A stretch of DNA of 64,000 nt from NCBI RefSeq assembly GCF_030316885.1, contig NZ_JASZYQ010000001.1:186001-250000 (forward strand). The letters are read 5' to 3'. Below the pieces are notes generated by a model. It did not search any database. It was not told the DNA's origin and saw only the letters and a program-made list of their open reading frames with translations. Source of the DNA: Variovorax jilinensis (lineage in GTDB: Bacteria; Pseudomonadota; Gammaproteobacteria; Burkholderiales; Burkholderiaceae_C). The position numbers and the translations under genes are program-made. Positions 9,760 to 17,448 of this stretch are shown here, piece by piece. Each line of letters opens with the position of its first letter. Positions within the stretch are counted from its first letter, which is position 1.

Positions 9760-9840
9760 TCAGTGCCCGCTCGGCCGCCCGGAGGGCACTGAGCGCCCCC
9801 TCGGGGGGCAGCGATACGCGAAGCGATGAGCGTGGGGGAT
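9760..9840 (-). repeat. Structured intergenic repeat, copy A (livH-livM junction)
   Basis: Copy A of a repeat that fills the livH-livM gap. Three stems are visible: TCAGTGCCC (9760-9768) pairs perfectly with GGGCACTGA (9784-9792) across a 15-base loop; GCCCCC (9795-9800) pairs with GGGGGC (9804-9809); CGC (9817-9819) pairs with GCG (9823-9825) around GAA. Copy B at 10782 keeps every stem although the sequences of stems 1 and 3 differ, so changes are compensatory. Similar GC-rich elements seem common in Comamonadaceae genomes, from memory. Confidence 0.8.
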
Positions 9841-9849
9841 TTTCATTTT

Positions 9850-10779
9850 CTAGACGCGGTCGATGATCTTGTCGCCGAAGAGGCCTTGCGGCCGCACCAG
9901 CAGGAAGGCGAGGGCCAGCACGTAGGCGAACCAGTTCTCGATGCCACCGCCGACCATCGGGCCGATGTAGATCTCCGAGAGCTTCTCGCCGACGCCGATG
10001 ATCAGGCCGCCCAGGATGGCGCCCGGCACCGAAGTGAGGCCGCCGAGGATCACCACCGGGAAGGCCTTGAGCGCCACCAGCGAGATCGAATACTGCACGC
10101 CGAGCTTGGAGCCCCAGATGATCCCGGCCACCAGCGCCACCAGGCCGCCGATCGACCACACGATGACCCAGATGCGGGCCAGCGGAATGCCGATCGATTG
10201 CGCCGCCTGGTGGTCGTCGGCCACCGCACGCAGCGCGCGCCCGGTCTTGGTCTTCTGGAAGAACAGCGACAGCAGCACCACCAGCAGCGCCGCTGCGGCC
10301 GCCGCGTAGAGGTCCTCGCGGCTCAGCAGCAGGCCACCCTGGAAGGTGTTCTCCAGCACGATCATCGGGTCCTTGGGCATGCCGACGTCGATCTTGTAGG
10401 TGCTGCTGCCGAACAGCAGCTGGCCCGCGCCGTCGAGGAAATAGCTGATGCCGAGCGTCGCCATCAGCAGCGTGATGCCCTCCTGGTTTACCAGGTGGCG
10501 CAGCACCAGCCGCTCGACCAGCCAGGCCACCAGCACCATCGCCGCGGCGGCCACGCAGACCGCGAGCAGGTTGACCAGCAGCTTGCTTTCGAGGCCGGTC
10601 CAGCGCGGAATCCACTCGGCGAAGCGCGCCATGGTGAGCGCCGCGAACAGCACCATCGCGCCCTGCGCGAAATTGAAGACGCCGGAGGCCTTGAAGATCA
10701 GCACGAAGCCGATCGCCACCAGCGCATAGAGCATGCCGGCCATGAGGCCGCCGAAGACGGTTTCGAGGAAGAAGCCCAT
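9850..10779 (-). CDS. livH: Branched-chain-type ABC transporter permease (LivH)
   Basis: Inner-membrane permease of 309 residues. It starts MGFFLETVFGGLMAGMLYAL and carries the LivH hallmarks FNFAQGAM and GLTSVPGAILGGLIIGVGE. The start at 10779 is chosen because it is preceded by a strong Shine-Dalgarno (GGGAGG) six bases upstream and fits the family N-terminus. That Shine-Dalgarno is the inner arm of stem 1 of repeat copy B, so access by ribosomes may be controlled by folding. The gene is bracketed by the two repeat copies. Confidence 0.94.
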   Translation of the reverse strand: MGFFLETVFGGLMAGMLYALVAIGFVLIFKASGVFNFAQGAMVLFAALTMARFAEWIPRWTGLESKLLVNLLAVCVAAAAMVLVAWLVERLVLRHLVNQEGITLLMATLGISYFLDGAGQLLFGSSTYKIDVGMPKDPMIVLENTFQGGLLLSREDLYAAAAAALLVVLLSLFFQKTKTGRALRAVADDHQAAQSIGIPLARIWVIVWSIGGLVALVAGIIWGSKLGVQYSISLVALKAFPVVILGGLTSVPGAILGGLIIGVGEKLSEIYIGPMVGGGIENWFAYVLALAFLLVRPQGLFGDKIIDRV

Positions 10780-10781
10780 GT

Positions 10782-10864
10782 CAGGCCTCCCGCCGGACCG
10801 CCCCAAGGGAGGCCTGCGCCCCCTCAGGGGGCAGCGAATACACGAAGTGATGAGCGTGGGGGGT
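10782..10864 (-). repeat. Structured intergenic repeat, copy B (livG-livH junction)
   Basis: Copy B of the repeat. CAGGCCTCCC (10782-10791) is perfectly complementary to GGGAGGCCTG (10807-10816), again with a 15-base loop. GCCCCC (10818-10823) pairs with GGGGGC (10827-10832), and CAC (10841-10843) with GTG (10847-10849). In the livH transcript the arm nearest the ATG contains the Shine-Dalgarno GGGAGG. Relative to copy A the stem 3 pair changes from G:C to A:T on both sides, a compensatory change. Confidence 0.8.
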
Positions 10865-10868
10865 CATA

Positions 10869-11654
10869 TCAATGTTCGACGCCCAGGTAAGCCCGGATCA
10901 CGTCCTCGTTGTTGCGAACCTCGTCGGGCGTGCCGTCGCCGATCTTCTTGCCGTAGTCGAGCACCACCACGCGGTCGGAGATGTCCATCACCACGCCCAT
11001 GTCGTGCTCGATCAGCACGATGGTGGTACCGAACTCGTCGTTGACGTCGAGGATGAAGCGGCTCATGTCCTGCTTTTCCTCCACGTTCATGCCGGCCATC
11101 GGCTCGTCGAGCAGCAGCACCTGCGGCTCCATCGCCAGCGCGCGACCCAGGTCGACGCGCTTCTGCAGCCCATAGGGGAGGCGGCCGACGGGTGTCTTGC
11201 GATGCAGCTGGATCTCGAGGAAGTCGATGATGCGCTCGACGAACTCGCGCTGCGCGATCTCCTCGCGCGCGGCCGGTCCGAAGCGCACGGCCTGCGCGAG
11301 CAGTCCGCTCTTCATCTTGAGGTTGCGCCCGGTCATGATGTTGTCGAGCACGCTCATGCCCTTGAACAGCGCCAGGTTCTGGAAGGTCCGCGCCACGCCC
11401 ATCTCGGCCACCTGGCGCGAGTTCATGTGCTTGAAGGTCTGGCCGCGGAAGGTGATCGAGCCCTGCTGCGGCTGGTAGACGCCGTTGATGCAGTTGAGCA
11501 TCGAGCTCTTGCCGGCGCCGTTGGGTCCGATGATCGCGCGCACCTCGTGCTCGCGCACGTTGAAGCTGATGTCGGTGAGCGCCTTCACGCCGCCGAAGCT
11601 CAGGGAGATGTTCTGGACGTCGAGGATGACGTCACCCGCCTTGCGCGCGCTCAT
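10869..11654 (-). CDS. livG: Branched-chain-type ABC transporter ATP-binding protein (LivG)
   Basis: ATPase subunit of 261 residues with Walker A GPNGAGKSS, the LivG-specific GVARTFQNLALFKGMSV, the signature region LPYGLQKRVDLGRAL and Walker B VLLLDEPMAGMN followed by VLIEHDMGVVM. The ATG overlaps the stop codon of the upstream acyl-CoA ligase as ATGA, so the two are translationally coupled. Some conserved pairs of LivF and LivG with two ligases define module A as one transcription unit. Confidence 0.95.
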   Translation of the reverse strand: MSARKAGDVILDVQNISLSFGGVKALTDISFNVREHEVRAIIGPNGAGKSSMLNCINGVYQPQQGSITFRGQTFKHMNSRQVAEMGVARTFQNLALFKGMSVLDNIMTGRNLKMKSGLLAQAVRFGPAAREEIAQREFVERIIDFLEIQLHRKTPVGRLPYGLQKRVDLGRALAMEPQVLLLDEPMAGMNVEEKQDMSRFILDVNDEFGTTIVLIEHDMGVVMDISDRVVVLDYGKKIGDGTPDEVRNNEDVIRAYLGVEH

Positions 11655-13594
11655 GCCGCCACCTTCACGGGAGGAAAGCGCCTGGCATCGACGATCGCCA
11701 GCGTCGCGCTGACGACGCCGCTGCGACCGTCCTCGAACTTGACCTGGGTCTCGATGAACTGCTCGCGCCGGCCGCCGTAGAGCGCCTCGATCAGCACCGC
11801 GTACTTGTCGGCGACGAAGCCGCGCCGCACCTTGCGCGTGCGCGTGAGTTCGTCGTCGTCGGGATCGAGCTCCTTGTGCAGCACGAGGAAGCGGGCGATC
11901 TGCGTGTCGGCCATGCCTTCCTCGGTGGCGAGGTCGGCATTCACCTGCGCGAGGCATTCGGCCACCAGCGCCAGCACCTCGGGCTTGCCCGCCAGGTCGA
12001 CATAGCCGCCATAGGCCAGCCCGCGCCGTTCGGCCCAGTTGCCCACGGCCTCGAAGTCGATGTTGACGAAGGCGCAGACCTCGTCGCGCTCGTGGCCGAA
12101 GCACACGGCTTCCTTGATCTGCGGGAAGAACTTGAGCTTGTTCTCGATGTAGTTGGGCGCGAACATCGCGCCGTTGTGCATGCGGCCGACGTCCTTGGCC
12201 CGGTCGATGATGCGCAGGTGCCCTTCGGCGTCGATCACGCCGGCATCGCCCGTGTGGAAGTAGCCGTCGGCGTCGAGCACCTCGGCCGTGGCGTCGGGGC
12301 GCTTGTAGTATTCCTTGAGCACCGAGACGCCGCGCACCAGCACCTCGCCGTCGGCCGCGATCTTGAGCTCGATGCCCGGTGCCGCGCTGCCCACGGTCTG
12401 CAGCTTGACCTTGCCGTCCTGCTGCAGGCAGACGTAGGCGCAGGTCTCGGTCTGGCCGTAGAACTGCTTCAGGTTGACGCCGATCGAGCGATAGAAGCGG
12501 AACAGGTCGGGCCCGATCGCCGCGCCCGCGGTGTAGGCCACGCGGATGCGGCTCATTCCCAGCACGTTGCGCAGCGGCCCGTAGATCACGAGGTCGCCGA
12601 GGCCGTAGAGCAGGCGATCCGCCAGGCCGACCGGCGCACCGTTCAGGATGTCGGCACCCACGCGCCGTGCCAGCGCCATGAACTTCGCATAGAGCCAGCG
12701 CTTGGGCGCGGCCGCGTCCTCCATCCGGATCGAGACCGCGGTCAGCAGGCCCTCGAAGGTGCGCGGCGGCCCGAAGTAGTAGCTCGGTCCGATCTCGCGC
12801 ATGTCGTTCATCACGGTCTCGGCCGACTCGGGGCAGTTGAGCGTGAAGCCGCCGACCAGCCACTGCGCCACCGAGAACAGGTGGTCGCCGACCCAGGCCA
12901 TCGGCAGGTAGCTCATGATGTCGTCGCCCGGGCCGAGGCGGTCGGTCTCGACGCCGCCGCGGCCTGCGGCGATGAAGCTCGCATGGGTCTGGCACACGCC
13001 CTTGGGCCGGCCCGTGGTGCCCGAGGTATAGAGGATCACGGCGACGTCGCCGGGCTCGCCCGCGGCGACACTGCGATCGAAGGCGCCCGGGTTGGCAGCG
13101 TCCCAGTCGCGACCCAGTTCGCGCAGCTTGTCGTAGCCGATCAGGCCCGGTTGCGTGTAGTGGCGCAGCCCGCGCGGGTCGTCGTAGACGATGTGGCGGA
13201 TCGCCGGCGCGGTCTCGCGGCATTCGAGCAGCTTGTCGACCTGCTCCTGGTCCTCGGCGATCACGAACTCGATGCCGGCGTCCTGCAGCATGAACACCAT
13301 CTCGGCCGCCACCGCGTCCTGGTAGAGGGGCACCGGCACGCCGCGCAGGCACTGCGCCGCCACCACCGCCATGTACAGATGCGGCCGGTTGGCGCCGACG
13401 ATCGCCAGGTTCTGGCCGGCCTCGAAGCCCAGGCTGGCCAGCCCGCAGGCCAGCTCGCGCACCTCGCGGGCAACCTCGCCCCAGCTCCAGGTCTGCCAGA
13501 TGCCGAGGTCCTTCTCGCGAATCGCCGGCGCGCCTGCGCGCTCGGCGGCATGGGCGAGAAGCAGGCGGGGAAAGGTGTTCGATGGGGTCTGCAC
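11651..13594 (-). CDS. AMP-dependent acyl-CoA synthetase (long-chain type)
   Basis: Adenylate-forming acyl-CoA ligase of 647 residues, first gene of module A. The AMP-binding P-loop ILYTSGTTGRPKG, the A5-type motif KQFYGQTETCAY, and the hinge region GYFHTGDAGVID and IDRAKDVGRMHNG are all present. It is of the long-chain acyl-CoA synthetase type often found in the same operon as a liv transporter in Burkholderiales. It probably activates the imported acid. Its leader shares an 83-base divergent promoter region with the Crp/Fnr gene. Confidence 0.94.
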   Translation of the reverse strand: MQTPSNTFPRLLLAHAAERAGAPAIREKDLGIWQTWSWGEVAREVRELACGLASLGFEAGQNLAIVGANRPHLYMAVVAAQCLRGVPVPLYQDAVAAEMVFMLQDAGIEFVIAEDQEQVDKLLECRETAPAIRHIVYDDPRGLRHYTQPGLIGYDKLRELGRDWDAANPGAFDRSVAAGEPGDVAVILYTSGTTGRPKGVCQTHASFIAAGRGGVETDRLGPGDDIMSYLPMAWVGDHLFSVAQWLVGGFTLNCPESAETVMNDMREIGPSYYFGPPRTFEGLLTAVSIRMEDAAAPKRWLYAKFMALARRVGADILNGAPVGLADRLLYGLGDLVIYGPLRNVLGMSRIRVAYTAGAAIGPDLFRFYRSIGVNLKQFYGQTETCAYVCLQQDGKVKLQTVGSAAPGIELKIAADGEVLVRGVSVLKEYYKRPDATAEVLDADGYFHTGDAGVIDAEGHLRIIDRAKDVGRMHNGAMFAPNYIENKLKFFPQIKEAVCFGHERDEVCAFVNIDFEAVGNWAERRGLAYGGYVDLAGKPEVLALVAECLAQVNADLATEEGMADTQIARFLVLHKELDPDDDELTRTRKVRRGFVADKYAVLIEALYGGRREQFIETQVKFEDGRSGVVSATLAIVDARRFPPVKVAA

Positions 13595-13627
13595 GTCGCG
13601 GACTGTAGGACCAGCTTTGACGTCAGG

Positions 13628-13645
13628 TTGTCGTTACGACGACAA
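13628..13645. promoter_or_regulatory. Palindromic operator candidate between module A and Crp/Fnr gene
   Basis: TTGTCGTTACGACGACAA is a perfect inverted repeat with 7-base arms around TACG, lying between two divergent starts (13594 and 13677). Its size and dyad symmetry fit a Crp/Fnr-type dimer site. It is the best candidate for autoregulation and control of module A by the adjacent regulator. Binding itself is inference. Confidence 0.55.
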
Positions 13646-13676
13646 TCCTAGGGTCATCACTCCCCGGAGTTTCCCG

Positions 13677-14417
13677 ATGCTTCTCGGCCGCGAACGCCCC
13701 GGCTCCTCGATCCGCGATCGCGTGCGCGCCGCCACCGACAGCGAGCTGGACAACGTGCCCTGGCTGCTGCGGCTGACACCTTCCGAGCGCCGGCGGGCGG
13801 CGGCTGCGGTGGTGGTCGGCGAGGCCGAGCCCGGCGACCTGGTCTGCCGCATCGGGCGACCGCCTACCTTCTGGTTCGGCGTGGTGGAGGGCCTGCTCAA
13901 GATGAGCAACGACAACGCCGACGGCACCTCGATGACCTACAGCGGACTGCCGCCGGGCGGCTGGTTCGGCGAGGGCACGGCGCTCAAGCGCGAGCCCTAC
14001 CGCTACAACATCCAGGCGCTGCGACGCAGCGTGGTGGCGGGCCTGCCGATCGACGAGTTCCACTGGCTGCTGGACCACTCGATCGGTTTCAACCGCTTCG
14101 TCATGAACCAGCTCAACGAGCGGCTCGGCCAGTTCATCGCGGCGCGCGAGACCGACCGCCTGAACGATCCCGACGTGCGCGTGGCGCGCAACCTGGCGGC
14201 GCTGTTCAACCCGGTGCTGTTTCCGGGCGTGGGCGAACTGCTGCGCATCACTCAGCAGGAACTGGCCTACCTGATCGGGCTTTCGCGCCAGCGCGTGAAC
14301 GAGGCGCTGCGCACGCTGCAGGCGCAGGGCGCGATCCGCGTCGAATACGGCGGGCTGAGGGTGATCGATCTGGGGGCGCTGCGTACCAGCGGGTCGGCTG
14401 GCAAGGAGGGGCGGTAG
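13677..14417 (+). CDS. Crp/Fnr family transcriptional regulator
   Basis: Regulator of 246 residues. The N-terminal half is a cyclic-nucleotide-binding-like beta roll (LPPGGWFGEGTALKREPYRYN), and the C-terminal winged helix contains ITQQELAYLIGLSRQRVNEA. There is no FNR-type cysteine cluster at the N-terminus, so an iron-sulphur oxygen sensor is unlikely. The start is set by GGAG at 13666-13669, seven bases before ATG. It is divergent from module A and is its likely regulator; the effector may be a CoA ester or the imported acid (inference). Confidence 0.92.
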   Translation: MLLGRERPGSSIRDRVRAATDSELDNVPWLLRLTPSERRRAAAAVVVGEAEPGDLVCRIGRPPTFWFGVVEGLLKMSNDNADGTSMTYSGLPPGGWFGEGTALKREPYRYNIQALRRSVVAGLPIDEFHWLLDHSIGFNRFVMNQLNERLGQFIAARETDRLNDPDVRVARNLAALFNPVLFPGVGELLRITQQELAYLIGLSRQRVNEALRTLQAQGAIRVEYGGLRVIDLGALRTSGSAGKEGR

Positions 14418-14426
14418 CGCAGGCGC

Positions 14427-15047
14427 TCAAGCCGCGGCATCGGCCGGCAACGCGCGCCGCAGCAGCTTGTCGTCGGCGTAGGGGCGCAGATAGGCCGCGG
14501 TTTCCTCGACCGGGCACTGGAGCCAGTCGTCGATCCAGGCATCGCGCAGGATCGCGGTGCGGCGCCGCTCGGGATGGCCGGGCAGGGCGAAGGTCAGCAG
14601 TGCAAAGCTCTCGACGCATTCGCCGCTCGGCGAGCGCCAGCCGTTCCAGAGGCCCGCGAGCGCGAGCGGCTGGCCATCGACGCGCGATACGCGCACGGTC
14701 GTGCCATCGCTCTCGCCGGCCTGGAACAGCGAGTCGGCCAGCACCACGCAGCGGTGGCCGCGTTTCCAGGGCTGGTAGAAGTTGCGCTCGGAGGCAGCGC
14801 TCTCGCCGCGCGCCTCGAAGGTGTTGGCGTCCAGGCCGTCCTTGCTGAACAGCGGAATCAGGCCCCAGCGGCCCGGCGCGATCTGGTAGCGGACCACCGA
14901 GCCCGTGGTGGGCCCATCGGCCCGTGGACGCCGCACGAACAGCCCCTGCTCGCCCGGTCGGACGATGGCTCCGTTCGGGTTGAAGGCGATACCAAAGCGC
15001 TGGGCGAAATGGTTCGGATCGCTTGCAGCCTGGTAGTGGGTGGGCAT
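14427..15047 (-). CDS. SRAP (YedK/HMCES-like) family protein with altered active site
   Basis: Homologue of SOS response-associated peptidase proteins, which normally crosslink to abasic sites in single-stranded DNA through Cys2. The fold is recognisable from RWGLIPLFSKDG, ARGESAASERNF, CVVLADSLF and LAGLWNGWRSPSGE. However the protein begins MPTHYQ and not MCGR, the usual Asn of NARAE is replaced (FEARGE), and the FYEW-type glutamate position reads LFQA. The start at 15047 gives 206 residues; upstream in-frame sequence offers no MC start. Catalysis is therefore doubtful. Confidence 0.82.
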   Translation of the reverse strand: MPTHYQAASDPNHFAQRFGIAFNPNGAIVRPGEQGLFVRRPRADGPTTGSVVRYQIAPGRWGLIPLFSKDGLDANTFEARGESAASERNFYQPWKRGHRCVVLADSLFQAGESDGTTVRVSRVDGQPLALAGLWNGWRSPSGECVESFALLTFALPGHPERRRTAILRDAWIDDWLQCPVEETAAYLRPYADDKLLRRALPADAAA

Positions 15048-15169
15048 GGCCGGATCTTGTGAAAGCGGGCCGATTCTAGACAGGGGTCGATACCATTGGA
15101 AGCACCGTCGCGGGTCGAACCAGGCCCGCGGTGCGCCATAGCTCACGAAATCACGCACCAAACCCAGCC

Positions 15170-15928
15170 ATGACTCTTTCCAGCCTCACCATCATCACGG
15201 GCGCCTCGCGCGGACTCGGCCGCGCCATGGCCGAACAGCTGCTGCAGCCGGGCCAGCGCCTGCTGTGCATCTCGCGCCGCAGCGACGAGGCGCTGGCCGG
15301 GCGCGCCCGCGCCGCCGGCGCCGAACTGCTGCAGTGGCAGCTCGACCTGTCCGACCCGGTGCCGGCCGCGGCGCGGCTCGAAGCCTGGCTCGCGGAGCAG
15401 GACGCTGCCTCCATCGCGCAGGCCTCGCTGATCAACAACGCGGGAACGGTGGGTCGCCCTCGTCCCCTGTCCGAGGCCGTGGCGAGCGAACTCGCCCAGG
15501 CGCTGCGCGTGGGCCTCGAGGCGCCGATGCTTCTGACCAGCGCCTTCCTCGGCGCCACCAAGGGCTGGCGCGCGCAACGCAAGGTGCTCAACATCTCGTC
15601 GGGCCTGGGTCGCAACGCCATGGGCAGCCAGGCGCCTTACTGCGCCGCCAAGGCCGGCATGGATCACTTCTCGCGCGCGGTCGCGCTCGAGGAGAAGCTG
15701 GCTGCCAACGGGGCCCGCATCGTCTCGCTGGCGCCCGGCATCATCGACACCGACATGCAGGTGGAGCTGCGCGGCGCCGAGGCGGACATGTTCCCGGACC
15801 GTGCCCGCTTCGAGAAGTTCAAGAGCGAGGGCCTGCTCGATTCGCCCTCGGCGGCAGCCGCCAAGATCCTTGCCTACCTGCAGCGGGCCGACTACGGCGT
15901 CAACCCCGTCGCCGACATCCGGGACTGA
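15170..15928 (+). CDS. SDR family NAD(P)-dependent oxidoreductase
   Basis: Short-chain dehydrogenase of 252 residues. Seen are the dinucleotide motif TGASRGLGRAM, LINNAG, a catalytic serine in ISSG and the YxxxK pair in APYCAAKAG. The C-terminal part (PGIIDTDMQVELRG, then a helix ending in YGVNPVADIRD) resembles benzil or sepiapterin reductase-like members. The start at 15170 fits the Rossmann N-terminus. Natural substrate unknown. It is a single gene, divergent from the SRAP homologue. Confidence 0.92.
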   Translation: MTLSSLTIITGASRGLGRAMAEQLLQPGQRLLCISRRSDEALAGRARAAGAELLQWQLDLSDPVPAAARLEAWLAEQDAASIAQASLINNAGTVGRPRPLSEAVASELAQALRVGLEAPMLLTSAFLGATKGWRAQRKVLNISSGLGRNAMGSQAPYCAAKAGMDHFSRAVALEEKLAANGARIVSLAPGIIDTDMQVELRGAEADMFPDRARFEKFKSEGLLDSPSAAAAKILAYLQRADYGVNPVADIRD

Positions 15929-15949
15929 AGGCGCCGGCGACCTGGGGGG

Positions 15950-16924
15950 TTACTCGATCACCGCGCCGCTGGCCTGGACGATGGTCTTCCACTTGAGATA
16001 GTCGTTCTTGAGCAGCGTCTGCAGCTGATCGGGCGTCATGGCCTGCGGCTCCGCGCCCTGGGCCACGATCGCGGCCTTCATCTCGGGCGTCGCGAGCAGC
16101 CTGTTCACCTCGGCGTTGACGGTCGCCACGATCTCCTTCGGCGTGCCGGCCGGCATGAAGAGGCCGTACCAGGTGCTGACGTCGAAGTCCTTGTAGCCCG
16201 ATTCGGCCACGGTCGGCACGTCGGGCATCGAGCTGCTGCGGCGGGCCGAGGTGACGGCAAGCGGACGCAGCTTGCCGGCCTGGATTTGCGCCATGGCCGA
16301 CGGCAGCGACGACACCATGAGGTCGACGTTGCCGGCCAGCACGTCCATCATCGCGGCGTTCGAGCCCTTGTACGGCACGTGGCGGATCTTGATGTTGGCC
16401 GCGCTCTTGAAGATCTCGCCGGCCAGGTGGATCGTCGTGCCGTTGCCCGGCGAGCCGTAGGTGATCGCATCGGGCGCCGCGCGCGCGGCCGCGACCACGT
16501 CGGCCAGCGTCTTGAACTTCGAGTCGGCGCGCGTGACGATCACCACCGGCGTATAGGCCACGTGGGCCGCGGCCGCGAGATCGCGTGTCGGTTCGTAGCT
16601 CAGGTTCTTGTAGAGCCAGGGGGCGACGACCATGTTGTCCTTCTGGCCCATCACCATGTCGTAGCCGGTCGGCGCCGCGCGCACGGCTTCGGCGATGCCG
16701 ATGGTGCCGCCCGCGCCGGCGCGGTTGTCGGGCACCACGGTCCACTTGCTGACCTCGGTGAGCTTGCTGGCCACCAGCCGCGACAGGATGTCGGTGCCGC
16801 CACCGGGCGGGAACGGCACGATCAGGCGGATCGGCTTGGTGGGGAAGGGCTGGGCCTGGGGCTGGGCATGCGCGGCCGTGAAGGCCAGCGCCAGGGCGGC
16901 GAGGGTGAGCAGCTTGCGGATCAT
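15950..16924 (-). CDS. Bug-family tripartite tricarboxylate transporter receptor protein
   Basis: Periplasmic solute receptor of 324 residues, Bug/TctC family. The signal peptide is MIRKLLTLAALALAFTAAHAQ; the hallmark KPIRLIVPFPPGGGTDILSR follows, and GSPGNGTTIHLAGE, PYKGSNAAMMDVLAGNVD and LPSAMAQIQAGKLRPLAVTS mark the ligand cleft. The start at 16924 is at the signal peptide; longer in-frame readings are noise. No membrane partner genes are adjacent. Ligand unknown, probably a carboxylate. Confidence 0.95.
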   Translation of the reverse strand: MIRKLLTLAALALAFTAAHAQPQAQPFPTKPIRLIVPFPPGGGTDILSRLVASKLTEVSKWTVVPDNRAGAGGTIGIAEAVRAAPTGYDMVMGQKDNMVVAPWLYKNLSYEPTRDLAAAAHVAYTPVVIVTRADSKFKTLADVVAAARAAPDAITYGSPGNGTTIHLAGEIFKSAANIKIRHVPYKGSNAAMMDVLAGNVDLMVSSLPSAMAQIQAGKLRPLAVTSARRSSSMPDVPTVAESGYKDFDVSTWYGLFMPAGTPKEIVATVNAEVNRLLATPEMKAAIVAQGAEPQAMTPDQLQTLLKNDYLKWKTIVQASGAVIE

Positions 16925-17049
16925 GGGGTGTCTCTTCGTTCGGCGCCGCCGGTTGCGGCGCGCTAGCGCCGCCAGTGTGCCGCAAGCCCCGGTGGCGAGC
17001 GTTCGCGCTTCGAGATGGCCGTCGTCGCCGAAGCAGACGCAGCCGGCGC

Positions 17050-17316
17050 TCAATGGATCGTCGCGGGCCCGAAGTCCTGTCGCGGATCGATGCGCACGGT
17101 GACCGTCGGCGCGGCGCTGCCGTCCGTGCAGCCGCGCGCATCGGCACGACGCTGCAGGGCCGCGATGCCGGCCATCATGGCCGCGCCGTAGCTCGGCATC
17201 GGGCCCGGCGCCGCATCCACGGGGCGGCAATCGGAGCCGTCCTGCTTCTGCAGCACCCAGTAGAAGTGGCCGGCGATCGGCTCGTCGACGATCAGTGCGA
17301 TGGCATCGGGGTTCAT
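17050..17316 (-). CDS. Small hypothetical protein
   Basis: Open frame of 88 residues beginning MNPDAIALIVDEPIAGHFYW. It has a strong Shine-Dalgarno (AAGGAAGGA) just upstream of the ATG, which supports translation. The sequence has no signal peptide or transmembrane segment, contains two cysteines, and ends in a short beta-like stretch (PTVTVRIDPRQDFG). It lies upstream of the Bug receptor in the same direction, separated by about 125 bases. I do not recognise a characterised family. Confidence 0.65.
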   Translation of the reverse strand: MNPDAIALIVDEPIAGHFYWVLQKQDGSDCRPVDAAPGPMPSYGAAMMAGIAALQRRADARGCTDGSAAPTVTVRIDPRQDFGPATIH

Positions 17317-17448
17317 GGCGGTCCTTCCTTGGCGTCAGTCCATGCGGCTGGTTGTATGCCTCGGGCGGCCGGGCGCACAGCAACGAATTCACGCGCCGGC
17401 CCGGGGGTTTGAAACAGCGCCCGCTTGCGTGACAAAGGGCCGCCTCGG

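Noticed and set aside
14427-15161. Longer start for the SRAP homologue that might restore the Cys2 residue
   Set aside because: Upstream in-frame sequence has no MC start and looks unlike any SRAP N-terminus.
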